Below are positions 1 to 11,784 of a stretch of DNA of 64,000 nucleotides, piece by piece. The stretch is from Melampsora larici-populina 98AG31 (lineage: Eukaryota; Basidiomycota; Pucciniomycetes; Pucciniales; Melampsoraceae): NCBI RefSeq assembly GCF_000204055.1, contig NW_006768778.1, positions 325,536 to 389,535 on the forward strand. Reading direction: 5' to 3'. The first letter of the stretch is position 1, and each line of letters begins with the position of its first letter. Both the position numbers and the translations under genes were made by a program. The notes beneath the pieces are model-generated. The model was not told where the DNA came from. It saw only the letters and a program-made list of their open reading frames with translations, and searched no databases.

Positions 1-55
1 CAATTCTATAGGGATGGTTTCTTCCAATTGATTACGTTTGGGATCATTTTCATTT

Positions 56-641
56 CACTACAACAATTGACATCTTTACCCAGGGGTATAGAAAAGTAGC
101 GTGGGCATAGAAAACTATTGGTAGGGTAGTTTTCTATACCAATAAACAATGCTTTTGATACACCTATGTAAGATATTTGAGATTGAGGAATTGAGTATTT
201 TCTTTGCGGTGAATCAGCTGTATGTATTGGGACCCAAAGGCAGTGCTACAGTGCGCAGAATCTCAATTTTGTGTCTTTTGATTTTTTTATCCTGAAATAC
301 AATTCTATGCTGATAAAAGAGATCCTCAACCATGTTCAGCAATGTATGTGAGTATGTATGCACAATCTTACACAGATTGACAGACACCTTTTACATGTGC
401 ACAATATGACTGATGGAACATGCTTTCCCATTGGACAAGACTCAAGAAGGGCTTTGAGTCTAGATTTAAATTCAGGCCTTGTGGTCATGTGGATATTTCC
501 ATCCGTGGGTATAGAACAGAATGGTTTGTCTAGGCATAGAGGATACTATCTCTATGGGTATAAAAAAGCACTTCACCCATAGTTTTCTATGCCCACACTA
601 CTTTTCTATACCCCTGGGTAAAGATGTCATTTGGTGTAGTG
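56..641. mobile_element. CACTA-like non-autonomous foldback element
   Basis: The two ends are long inverted repeats of about 70 bp (56-124 and about 570-641). The left end starts CACTACAACAATTGACATC and the right end finishes GATGTCATTTGGTGTAGTG. The arms agree through the GGGGTATAGAAAAGTAG block. Termini beginning CACTA fit the CACTA (CMC) class of DNA transposons. The flanking triplets, ttt on the left and tat on the right, are close to but not an exact 3-bp target duplication. No transposase is encoded in the 450-bp centre, so the element would depend on an autonomous relative elsewhere. Confidence 0.7.
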
Positions 642-1495
642 TATGCTTCTCAGGTGAGTTGTTTGTTGTGAGCTTTCTACAAAGCTTTTGTATATCAACT
701 CATTGTTAGATTAGCTTAAGATTTTGTTGACAGGTAAAGATTGCTGAACTTACACAGTTGGTGGTACACTACCAGTGGTGGTCTCACACTGAGTCTTCCC
801 TGTTGATGGACTTCAGGTAGCTTCAAAAAGCTATTATTTCTCAACTCAACATCAATTAGGTTGGTCTTGGGTGTAAGTGTAAATAATTTAAAAACCAGGC
901 TTTCCGTGGTTCTATTTCCAAAAGATGTATAACTCATACCTGAAGAGATTTATTTAACAGTTAAAGATATGCAAAGGAATACCTTGTGTGTTGGTCTCAG
1001 TTTGAAACAAAGTAGAATAAAGTAGTGCTGCTATTGAGAGTCTAGTTGAAAGTGTCAAATATAAGTGTTTCACAGTGTTAGTTATTCAATGTTTTGTCTT
1101 TATGTGAACTGAAACCTATGCGTGAATCTTTATTTGCAACATCTTTGGTGATATCTGCACCTATGGTATATCATATCTCATATCTATACTCTGTTTTTGA
1201 CCAGCATTACCTGTTGGATTATGTGTTTGCAAAACAATGAGGTGGTTGACTGAAAGTTAATCAGTCATAATAGAATAATAATTGAATACTTGGGTTATTC
1301 TGCTATGTGATATAATTGCAAACATGTAAGCTAATGGGGAGAATGGGCAAGATTTTGGGTGAAGTGACCAAAAAAAAAAAAAAACTTTTTTTTGGTTTTT
1401 TTGATACCTTTTAGTGAAAGAAAAAAGGTACTTTTTTTTTTGGTTTATCTTGAAAAACAAAAAAGTTTTCCTTATAGACCGTATTCCCCAAAACC
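642..1495. other. Intergenic, no gene seen
   Basis: AT-rich sequence without a supportable gene. It contains runs of A and T around 1371-1445. The short open frames here lack coding character. Confidence 0.5.
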
Positions 1496-1499
1496 CCCC

Positions 1500-2125
1500 A
1501 AAATTTCACTAATAAGCGCATAACTAGTCCATGTGCGGGTGTGTCGGCTACCTAGTGGGTGAAATATAAATTCCAAAATAACCAATTATTTTTTGCAAGT
1601 TCAACTTTTGGGTTTGAAGCACAATCAAAAAAGTTTTATTTGTAGTATGTGTTTCCACAAACATGTCAATTTGGGTTCCGCAGGCCAACTGAACGGGCCA
1701 TAAGTGGTCTATACACCCTTGATTTTACCAAAAACTGTTATAAATATAAAACCCACACACTCCAAAATTATTTTCCAAGTTCAACCTTTGGATTAACTTC
1801 AAAACTGAAAAAGTTTTAATTGTGGCATGTGTTGCCGAAAAATTACCAAATAAGACAACATGACCACTTGTAACACCATTAGTGGTCCGCAATACCTTGA
1901 GATGACAAACCAGTCTGATTTTTAACATATATCACAGCTGTAAGAATATAACTCCAGTTCAACCTTTGGGTCTTCTTCAAAACTGAAAAAGTTTTAGTTG
2001 TGGCATGTGTTTGCACAAATGTATCAAATAGTAATATGTGCCCACTCATCAGGCCATAAGTTGTCTATATGATTTTATTTTTGAGTGCTCTGTGGCATGA
2101 ATTTCATAGTCCAATAATTCACAGA
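1500..2125. repeat. Diverged ~177-bp tandem repeat, about 3.5 copies
   Basis: A block with the core GTTCAACYTTTGG, then AAAAAGTTTTA, then a TGTGTTT motif recurs starting near 1598, 1776 and 1952. The period is therefore about 177 bp. A second conserved block, GGCCATAAGTGGTCTATA or a variant, follows each copy. A partial unit precedes the first full copy near 1515. Copies differ by many substitutions, so the array is old. It looks like a small satellite or the internal repeat of a transposon. Confidence 0.65.
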
Positions 2126-2856
2126 GATGACCCAATTTCATCTTGTCCAATTGCTCCAAAAGACAAAAAGTAGGTATTGTATGCTACAATACCTACTACA
2201 TGGCTTGTAAGATGGCTTTAATTGGGCCCCATTCAATTTACTCCTTAACTCAAAGACCCATAAGATGTGTTGAGGTTGATTTTTGGTGTTTGATAAGCTC
2301 TATATACGCATCACATTACATGTTTCTTTCCAAGGGCTTACCACAAACTCTGTGAACTGTGGTGAAATCCTCAGGTAGGGGGCGCATGACAACATGCCCG
2401 GTTGTAATGCCTGACAAGGCCTTTTTGGATTGGTCTAATTTTTGACATTCACTTTCTCACATACATATGTATCAACAAGGACTAAAATGAATCACGCAAG
2501 ACATGTCAAAGGGTGTCAAAGCCACCACTGAGACGTCAATTGGCTTTGACATGTCACTTTCTAGGTGCAATAGGGACTGTCTCAACACTCAATCCGTCAG
2601 TTATAGAAACTGGGCTTGAGTGAATCGGGCATAAGCTAACCGGAAGAGGTACTTATAAGTTATAATGAAGCTTTGGGCATGAATAGGTCTCTCTCCCTAT
2701 TGAACCACCAACATTGTCCGCCAAACCTCTAAGAGGAACGTGTCCGCCAAACCTCTAAGAGAATCAATGTCACTTCATATTATTTTGTAAATATCAAGAT
2801 CAAGTTTTCCGAGATTCTAATTATCATATATTGCAACAGAAGTCTCTATCTGAAAT
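2126..2856. other. 5' flank of the KDZ gene with short repeats
   Basis: No gene seen. An inverted pair GACATGTCAAAG (2502-2513) and CTTTGACATGTC (2546-2557) could form a stem with a 32-base loop. A 20-bp direct repeat beginning GTCCGCCAAACC occurs at 2716-2735 and 2742-2761. These lie 100-350 bp upstream of the transposase start and may belong to the transposon end or promoter. Confidence 0.5.
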
Positions 2857-5800
2857 ATGAGCAGTGCTAACCCAAAATCTTGGTCTCGCACTGGGTCCTC
2901 CAAAAGAAAAGGTCCGCAACCTCAAACTCCAGCAACACGACAAAAACTCGAGAACGATAAAGCCGCTCAAGCCTGGTGTAAGAAGAAGTGTGACAGTATT
3001 CTTAAAGCTATCACACAGCAGCAACTACAACCAACCAATGAGGAAAACCATCCTGACCCGGATGAGGAAAACCCACCTGACCCGGATGAAGATGATGACG
3101 ATGATGGGCCGCCTATCGAGAATCTCGATCGACTTGATATGAATCAAATTGAACAACCTCACAATGAAGGACCAGAACCTTGTCCTCCACAAACCATAGT
3201 CGAATTTTTGAGACACAATACCTACAAGACCAGAAGGATGCGTGAAGAACGTGCATGGGCAAAATTCTTACGACCTATGTTAGTTGCCTACTTGCGATGT
3301 TCATACATCACGTCCGAATGGGGAAATCCCACAACCTGGGAACACAATCACTTTAGAGAAGATAAGTGTTACTGTTTGGCAAGTGACAAGAAGACTCGAT
3401 TTGTAGATATTGTTGATAGAGAGTGTGAGTCATAGTCCGTTCGATTCACTTGGTATCTGTTTTCTGTTGTCTGAGGATTTTTGTCAATAGCACGACAAAA
3501 GAAAGAGTTTTTATTCTGTAAATGTACACCAGATCAAGTCCGTCTGATCTCACAAGGCTACTTAGGAGGTTCTCCAACCCGTCCTGAGACGGCTTTTTCA
3601 TTACGGCTGATACGATCGTATCAATTGACATGGAAACACCGGCCCATTGGTGTACAACCTTTTGCACTGGCGCATGATGAATACCTCGATGCTTTCTGTG
3701 GTTTGATATTGATCAATGGAACCAATCAGGTAAGCGCTGCTGTTAGAATCCCTTTTGACAAATAGTATATCAACATCATGTTGGATTCAACAATGTAGCC
3801 TCGAAGTTGGAGACGACCAATGGCATGTGCCGTTCACGCATATCGTCAAATTCTGAAGGCGCGCAACAAAATGCAGGATCTATCACTAGAGCTAAGCAAA
3901 CTACAAAAGATGGCAACTATATGCCCACGATGTTTTGGGCCAGGCGAGACTTCCAAGCGGCCCAATGAGCCCGACTATATTGTTTGTCTAGACGGCAATT
4001 TTCAACATAAACGACACGCCGCGGCTAGTTGCGAATATGAAGAGATTCGACTTCAGTACCCATCCCTTTTTCTTACCGAAGAACAAGTTAAAGCATGGGA
4101 GCCTGGAGCCAGGCCTGGAGCTAGGCAACATATTGAAATACCACTGGTCAGTGTTATTGTTTGATTTGTTTTAGTATTCAAATTTTCTGATGATATTTGG
4201 ACCAACCCCGCAGGATCCCTGCACTGCACAGCATACTGCCGCTGCAGACCGTAGGTGTGCCACCACGTTCCGTGGTTTTGATGACAATGGCCTCATGGGT
4301 ATGGCTTGTAGGCATGACCAATTCTTAGCCTTCATAAATATTGTACAAAGCGGGGAAAAGTAATGTTTCTGTTCTTTTTTTTCAAATTGGTGGGTGCTGA
4401 TCAATGTTTCATCTTTTGCCAGATCACACTTTGCTCATTCGATGATTGCAACCTTACTCAAACGAATTGCAGAGCCCAACAAACCTCCTAAAACTGTAGG
4501 AGTTCTGTATGATATTGGTTGTACACTCGAGAAAGGATTACAAAATGTAAGTCTTTTCTGTTGATCTAAGAATTGAGGATACAATGTATATAACTTGTAT
4601 CAACCTACAGAATGATTTGTTTGTCCAAGAGCGTGAAAGAAGTCAGCTCAAGTTTGGTACAAGCGTCTTCCACGCATATGTACATCGCTGGAGTTGTCAA
4701 TTAGACTATAATCCCCGTCTAAATGAAGGCTGGGGGCTATCGGATGGCGAGGGTTTGGAGCGAGATTGGTCTTTCTTAGATGCCCTCGTTGCCCTTCTAC
4801 GTTATGTTACCAAGCAGCATCGGCTTGACGCTTTACATTTTCGAGCACTTCATAGAATATATTTGGGTCAAGCAAACATAGGTAAGCCTTGCTAGTCTAT
4901 CTCAAGAATTTTCTCATTTTTGTGCACTATTGACGGTTTGTGATTGGGCTAGGCCGATCGATGAAAGATCGTGTCAAAAAAGGTGTTTCAACCATGCAAG
5001 AAGCACTGGCACTTCTTGAAGAGCTCAAGAGGGCCACTGGCTATCGTACTGAATATTTCTCGCAGCAGTGGGAACGTCAGAAGACTTGCCAAAGAGAAAA
5101 TATGGGCAATACAAATATCCAACACCTTGAGTTACGTTTATGTCGCCTGATTGACCTTGAGCAGAGCTTTAAGAAATGTCAGTAAGTAACTTTCTATCGA
5201 GCTTGGATCCATCTATCATTCTCTTAGCTTACTATACAACTTCTAAAATTTTCAAAGCGAGCGGGTGGATCAACTTCGATGTCAGCGACGAAGAGATATG
5301 TCAGATGCCGATTTTGCTGAGCTGCGATCATTACCCGGCATACTGGCTGATCTGGCTGAAGATATCCAAGATATCACGACGGAGTTGGGAGGTCCCGAGT
5401 TTCAAGACATGGCAGCAGCAACTGGTTAGTGTTGTTCTCATTGTTTCGAGACTCGTGAGTAGCTGACATATCATCATCCCATAGATCCTCTGGCTCGCGC
5501 TTGCTTCCAAGTTCGCTTGGCAAAAGAAAACCTTTACGAAGCGAAGGTCGGCGTAATCGAACATCAGAAGCGATGGAGTAAAGCGGATCAGGGTAAGACT
5601 TTCTTACTGTATCATTAAACTGAACCATTTTGTCTAATGTTGGTAATACACAGGTGCTTCTGCTCAACAGCGATTCAAAACTACCATGAACACAAGAGTT
5701 GCCGCTGTCAAGAGTAAATGGTCAGCCTATATAACACAAATTGAGAAACTTCAAGAGAAGTTTCCAGATCATCCTCCTCCGCATATACCCACTTTAGATG

Positions 5801-6539
5801 AGGTACACCAGATGCCCATCACTGACCCTTTCTGGAATATCGGCAATTTGACTCACCCTGAAGAGGCGTGGGCAGTAGACCATGCAACTCAAAGGGGAAT
5901 AGAAGCTTACCGCACTGTGCGTAGCTGTGAAGAAGAGTTAAGAAGGGTCGCACGAGAGGTGCGAAACGTGGTACTCCACTCTCTTGAAATGGAGGCCAAG
6001 TTGAATAACCTGGCGGCTTTGAGTATGATACGTATGTATATTCAACTTCATTTGCCTCAGTGTAGCTATCTAATGTGTCCTACGTGTGTTGTTCTTTGTG
6101 GCATTGCAAAGCAGCTTATGAAGCTGGTTTTCCAAATGGCACTCGGCCAATTGAGCTAGTTCAAGCCGGTGGTATTCTTTCAAAAGAAGCGTGGCTTGAA
6201 AGTCAAGAGGTCCTTAAGGCCGTGCACAACTCACTATCTCGTACATACTGCCGTAGGTGGATGGTTTGGGATGACGAGATCCCTTTATTACTTGATAAGA
6301 CAAATATTTATTGTGATAATCCAGCAGAAGCGAATGTGTCTCTTGCACAACACTGGAAAGGTTTGATGGATCGGAACCGTCAGCAATGGGTATGTATGAT
6401 CAACGGCGATCCTGTGTTTGCCAAAGGCCTTGATGAGGAGGACTTGGAAGAGCACCGGCTGAATAGGGACGATTTAGGTGAACCGTATCAGAACGCAATG
6501 GACTTGGCATTTATGCCACCGGATATACTTGTATTCTAG
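2857..6539 (+). CDS. KDZ-superfamily DNA transposase (CxC1-type), apparently intact
   Basis: Eleven exons join without a frame break: 2857-3424, 3491-3729, 3799-4146, 4214-4359, 4423-4546, 4611-4881, 4953-5181, 5258-5424, 5485-5592, 5654-6031, 6112-6539. They encode 1001 residues. KDZ (Kyakuja-Dileera-Zisupton) enzymes are RNase-H-fold cut-and-paste transposases expanded in basidiomycetes. After a disordered acidic N-terminus comes a CKC...QGYLGGSP segment typical of the CxC cysteine module (about 199-270). Likely catalytic residues follow: Asp334 in CLDGNF, Asp464 in LYDIGC, and a Glu in the GEGLERDW motif (522-528). The C-terminal third is helical and charged. All ten introns are canonical GT-AG, and there is no stop or frameshift, so the copy may be recent and active. 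The element ends were not identified. Confidence 0.9.
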
Positions 6540-6629
6540 TCTACTGTCCTTGTGTTGAATGAGTCTTACATGCTGAGCTGAAATTAATGTCTTGTGTTGA
6601 GATTGCCAAGTGAGACCGTTTGCTAATAC

Positions 6630-7114
6630 CCAGACACATCTGCTTGTTTTAACTTGCGATGAGGCTGATATAGCCAGACACATCTGGTATTTATTTTGTA
6701 TATGTAGAATTGACTTCATATCTCGGTGTGTAAGTCACCAGATGCATCTGGTTGATTCAGAAAGTGGAAGTGACCAGATGTGTCAGTCCATATCCAGATT
6801 CATCTGGTTTGTTGTCTCGAGTCATGAGTCAGATGGATCATACTGGATGTAGTGTACAGAAGCAGATCCATCTGCTTGTGAAAATAACACGTAGTGTATT
6901 TGTAGCCAGATGCATCTGGATATGGGTGTGGCGGATGTATCCAGATGTGTCTGGTTACTTTCACCTTTGATGTGTTGCGGATGTAGGCAGACGGGTCTGG
7001 TGTACTGGTACATATCCAGATTCATCTGGTATTGTACTTGCTGTGCAGAGTTACCATACAGATGAATCTGGTTGTGAAGATGTGTATATGGCGTGTAAAG
7101 TCAGATGCATCTGC
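6630..7114. repeat. Array of CAGAYNNRTCTG-type palindromes downstream of the KDZ gene
   Basis: About 13 copies of a palindrome with consensus CCAGATGCATCTGG occur in 485 bp. They lie near 6630, 6674, 6738, 6774 (partial), 6794, 6862, 6906, 6941, 6987, 7016, 7058 and 7101, with a half copy near 7116. Spacing is irregular (roughly 20-65 bp) and the DNA between copies is not repeated. The centre varies (GCAT, TTCA, CACA, TGTG) while the CAGA/TCTG arms are kept. It starts about 90 bp after the transposase stop. Subterminal arrays of this kind are often transposase binding sites; that role is inference. Each copy also contains E-box-like CAGATG sequences. Confidence 0.8.
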
Positions 7115-8100
7115 CTCTGCATCTGAATTTTGGCACTTGGATCCTGAAATCTTTCAACTGAACGTAAAACATGTTTCCCGCATACTTGAGTGGTTCAAAA
7201 TCAGAAAATAGACGAATTTGAGAGTGAGAAACAAAAATCTAAAAGTACAACTTGGTGTTGTGCCTTTAAGGTGATCGTCTGACTCGCCTGAAAGCATCTG
7301 GCAGGTTTCATCGGCAACTAGCCGACCATACAGTATAAGGTTAGGGTCGGCTACATACCGAAGCATCTGTACTTCTCAGGTGTTGAGGGCACTGGAGCAC
7401 CTACTGGTATGAATTTGGACTCTGACTTACAGAAATACAGTGAAACGCTTGAGTCACAGATTTTTTTTGGTACTAAGAAGCAAGCATTGATTACCGATTT
7501 CTTCAAGTAACTCAATAAACAAACAGTTTTTTTCTTTTTTCTTTGCTATCTATAGTTTAACCTTACTCTCAAACAAATGTACATACATCTCTATACGTGA
7601 ATTATGCTGCAATACAAGTACAAGCTACAAGGTATCTTTTTCAAGCCTGGACATCGCATGGTCATAATGCATAACTCTATGCGTTATGGCCATAATGCAT
7701 AAAACTATGCATTATCACAAAACCTCCCAAAATGAATAATCGGTCAAATTGCATAGAAACAGCCATCTCCCCCAATTATGCAATTGCGCGGGTTTGACTG
7801 TAAGGAACGTTCCCAAACTTCCGCGAGTCCGACCATGTTCTGCTCACGCCAGGAATACACCGTCATAAGCTCCTCTGCAAGGGCGTGGACGCGGCCGCGC
7901 AGAGGGCTTTGTTAAGCTAAACAGATGCCAGGGTAAGTTTGTGTCATGCTAGCCTGTGTTGGATCTACGATTATTTACATTATATACATACCATGAGTAC
8001 AGCCTATGTACATATTGCTTAGAATTCCGAGGACATTCCGGAGAAGCCTGATGTGAAAAAATGTGGAGATGGCGCAGTTCCCGAGATGAGTGGGGAAGAA
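7115..8100. other. Intergenic 3' of the KDZ array, no gene
   Basis: No supportable gene. It contains two half sites ending GCATCTG (near 7292 and 7362) and the twin hairpins listed separately. A right boundary of the KDZ element may lie here, but I could not find matching termini. Confidence 0.4.
7663..7716. repeat. Two tandem short hairpins
   Basis: CATAATGCATA (7663-7673), a 4-base loop and TATGCGTTATG (7678-7688) form an 11-bp stem with one mismatch. Directly after, CATAATGCATA (7691-7701), a 4-base loop and TATGCATTATC form a 10-bp perfect stem. The second hairpin is a near copy of the first. Confidence 0.7.
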
Positions 8101-8158
8101 GTAATTGAGAGCGGGGCCCCGGATTATGAGTCAAGCCACTGCGCTAGCCACTGGCTCA
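8101..8158 (-). pseudogene. tRNA(Met)-like fragment or SINE remnant
   Basis: On the minus strand GTGGCTAGCGCAGTGG matches the internal A box of a tRNA promoter. The loop CTCATAA with anticodon CAT follows at tRNA-like spacing. The anticodon stem has a mismatch, and no B box (GGTTCGANTCC) follows, so a functional tRNA is unlikely. It is more likely a decayed tRNA copy or the head of a tRNA-derived SINE. Confidence 0.35.
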
Positions 8159-9291
8159 CAATGCTTTATGTGGAGAAGCGAGATCACAGACCCTTTTCAA
8201 TCTTCTGCGGGGTACGCTGAGCACTAAATCAAGTATGAACTGTCCTCGTGATCAATTCCAGGGGTTCTGTGCTCGATCAGAAGGGAACTGAAGCAAGTGA
8301 AGATAATGAAGCGAGGCGAATATGCCTTGCAGCCTTGGTTTGTCGTTCTTAAGAGTTCGACAATCATACCTAGTTCGCACCCTCAGATCAACGTTTTCAT
8401 CTAATTGGGTTATTTTAATCAAAAGTCTCATCAGGTTTCTTTTTTCATCACCTTTCCTTTGTTCGCGGACTTTTTAATCATTTCAATAATTTCAAGGTCT
8501 TCTGCAAGCAATAATTTACAAATTTCGTGCCCGATTCATCCTACTTACACCCACCCGAAGTGGCAAAACCAGCCAAAGTGAGTGAAGATGTTTGATGTCA
8601 TACTCCCATCGTCCTCTTGGCCTTGAGATTTCATAACCGAGGATTGCGTTTGTTGAAATCTCATTGTCTCTTTCCACCGTACTTATCTTCAGACTCTCAT
8701 ATTCCAATCTTCATTCAAGTCCTCAACAGCTCAACAGCCACTCTAGATTCTTTTAACTATCCTCTTCGAATTCAATCCATCTTGAAAGACTTGGTCGACC
8801 GTCTATAGGTTTCTTTTTTTACATCTACCTTGCGCATAACTTGAAAATCGTACAGCAAAGTGAGTGTCAAACCAGACCACATGATGAATCATGCATTTTG
8901 AATCACCGCATCACACAAGGCCAAATATATGAAATGTAGTGCAATACACTGATCCCATGATATGTGCTCAGATTAACAGTGATCCGCATATCAGTTAGAA
9001 TTAATAACTTAACTCCTAACTAAACTTGATTCATTATTAAACCTTGCTTCCCTTGCTTGAATCGATCTCTGCACTTATTGGTTTAAATCATTCTGCTTAC
9101 CCTTGAGTATTAAAACCTTGTTTACCTTTTAACTTTATCATTACCCATCTCATCACTTTATCTTGGTTAGTCTCTTTACCATCACCTTTTTGTTGACCTT
9201 CAATCACTTTCCACTTATCTTTGTTTCCTGTTTGGTTCCATTTCATAACACACTTTGAAAGCTAATCAAAGCTTCAAAATCATCAAACTCA
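8159..9291. other. Intergenic; 3' part is the glycerol kinase promoter region
   Basis: No gene seen. The last 300 bp are pyrimidine-rich on the plus strand (many CTTT and ACCTT runs), as is common upstream of fungal start codons. No clear TATA box could be assigned. Confidence 0.4.
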
Positions 9292-11784
9292 ATGCCTCAA
9301 TTTGTCGGGTGAGTCTATATCCCTTGATATCTTGCCCCTTCTTGACCAACTAGTTGATTTCTTATCGTCTTTATCAGTGCCATCGATGTTGGAACGACCT
9401 CTTGTCGATTCTTTGTGTTCGACCAATATGCCAATGTCATGGCGAGTCACCAACAAGAGTATAAACAACGTATGTTAAACATATAAGATCATCCTGTTTA
9501 CTGCTCTGCATCCACTTATGCATTTCACTTTCACTTTCACTTTACCAGACTATCCTCACCCTGGCTGGCATGAACATGAACCTCAAGACTGGATCACAAG
9601 TATAGATACTTGTATTGACCAGGCGGTTATCCAGCTCGAGGCTTTAGGCCATCGAGCCACCGACATCGCCACTGTTGGGTTCACTAACCAGCGTGAGACG
9701 ACTGTGGTATGGGACCAAATCTCTGGTCGAATCTGTAAGTGTCTATCACTATACCCGTCAACCTTTGATGTCTCTAATAATCTTTGAATCAAATCGCAGT
9801 GCACAGAGCCATTGCTTGGCCCGATGTCCGTACTACTTCACTTGTTCACAATCTCTCCGCAAAGACAAGCACATTTGGCACTGGCGTGGATCAGCTGCGA
9901 AAGAAAACAGGCCTGCCCATCAGTAATTACTTCGCAGCCCTCAAATTACGCTGGCTCACTGACCACTGTGATGCTGTAAGGGACGCGCTCGACGCAGAAA
10001 CACTGCTGGTCGGAACTGTCGATACTTATCTACTCTGGGTATGTCAAAAAAACTCGTTCTTTTGCCCTCGAAGGAAACTGAGATTGCCCTTCTCCATATG
10101 CAGCATTATACGGGCGGACTTGAGGGTGGACTTTACATTACCGACGTCACCAACGCGTCACGGACCATGCTCATGGATATCAAGACTCTTCAGTGGTGTC
10201 CTGACCTCATCGAGTTTTTCGATTTTCCTCATTCCGAAAAACTCCTCGCCCGACTTCCGCAGATTGTTTCAAACGCTGAAAAATTTGGAGCCTTTACCAA
10301 CTCTCATCCAGCCCTCGAGGGTATCCCTATCTCTGGCTTGGTTGGTGATCAACAAGGCTCGCTTGTCGGGAATCTCTGTCTCTCTCTTGGAGAATCCAAA
10401 AGCACCTATGGAACAGGGTGCTTTATGCTTTACAACACTGGAACTGAGCCTATTTGGAGTCGTTGCGGTCTCCTCACGACTGTAAGTTCTTCAAATCAAT
10501 TCAAGGATTGTCTGGTTTAGTCTTGACGTCGATTTTGTATGCAATCAGCCTGGTTTCCAACTAGGTGTTGACTCTGCCCCAATGTATGCCTTGGAAGGTT
10601 CTGTTGCTGTGGGAGGTTCTTCAGTCCAGTGGTTTGTTAACCCTACTAGAGCGTGTTTGAAGCAACCCCGTTTCTCATGATCTTTGATTTGAATGTTTAG
10701 GGTCAAAAATAATCTTGGACTTATCAAGAGTTCGTCTGAAATTGGGGAATTGGCCAGTGAGGTCGAGGATACCGCTGGTGTCTACTTTGTCACCGCCTTC
10801 AGTGGATTATTTGCGCCCTAGTAAGTCGCAACCTATATAAACTTGTGACACCGCGCTAATCACCTCTAGGGATTTTTTTCCAACAGTTGGGATGATACCG
10901 CGACTGGCTTACTTGTCGGACTTACTCAGTTCACAACCAAACAGCACATCGCTCGTGCAACCCTCGAAGCTACATGCTTCCAGACCAAAGCCATTTTGGA
11001 TGCGATGGACAAAGATCAACAGCAAGGTTACCAGCAACACTCTCCCACACCCTCAAGTTCAAGTTTTATATCCTCCTTATCATCTTCCACCAATAGCTCA
11101 GTAGAACCCCCATTGAGTCCGATCACGCCTGGTATAGAGGAGTTTCCAACTACTCGTCCTACTAGACCGCGTAGCGTTTTCAAGATCCTCAAAGTCGACG
11201 GAGGAATGACTGCGAATGATGTGTTATTGCAATTACAGGCAGACATTCTAGGGGTCTCCGTCGAAAGATCTGAAATGAGAGAGTGGGTGTCCGTGCATCT
11301 GGTCTTCCTTACTTTGTCACGAGCTTATGATTATTGATTTTTGTAGGACGACCGCACTTGGTGCAGCACTTTTGGCTGGACATGCGATCGGTTTATTTGG
11401 TTGGGATCTCTCAAAACCCGACACGATGCGTGAAGTGAATCAATCCGGTCGCAGAATCTTCAAGCCTAGTATCAGTGATGTGGAGCGGGAGAAACGCTAC
11501 AAGGGTTGGAACAAAGCGTAAGCTGAAACGATTTTGATATCTTGTATTATCGACGAGTGTTGGATTTTCCCGCAAGCTGATCACTGCTTATACTCGTTCA
11601 AATTATGAATTTCAGTGTCACCAGAAGTAAAGGGTGGTTTGACGAGGACGATGAAGAAACTTTCGCGCCTGAAATTTCTGTAGCGCCACCACAGCCAGAC
11701 CCATCCAATGCCAAGCAGATCGATCTGCCCAAAACCATCGCTACCAATATTCCATCCAATCAATTCCAGGTGGTCAACTCATGA
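9292..11784 (+). CDS. GUT1: Glycerol kinase (FGGY family)
   Basis: Ten exons: 9292-9308, 9378-9469, 9549-9734, 9800-10038, 10104-10481, 10549-10631, 10701-10820, 10887-11282, 11347-11517, 11616-11784, encoding 616 residues. The enzyme phosphorylates glycerol with ATP to sn-glycerol-3-phosphate, the first step of glycerol use. The N-terminal phosphate-binding loop reads [15 protein letters not shown], followed by [12 protein letters not shown], the [10 protein letters not shown] segment, and the C-terminal [18 protein letters not shown] motif with GAALLAG after it. These are hallmarks of glycerol kinase rather than xylulose or gluconate kinases. Family members are usually about 500 residues. 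The excess comes from a Ser/Pro/Gln-rich insert (about 413-466) just before the DGGM motif and a C-terminal tail. The first exon is only 17 nt. Confidence 0.93.

Noticed and set aside
2857..6539. KDZ gene as several separate small genes.
   Set aside because: All open segments join in phase through GT-AG introns into one transposase.
6630..7114. CRISPR-like array.
   Set aside because: Repeats are 14-bp palindromes with irregular spacing, and the genome is eukaryotic.
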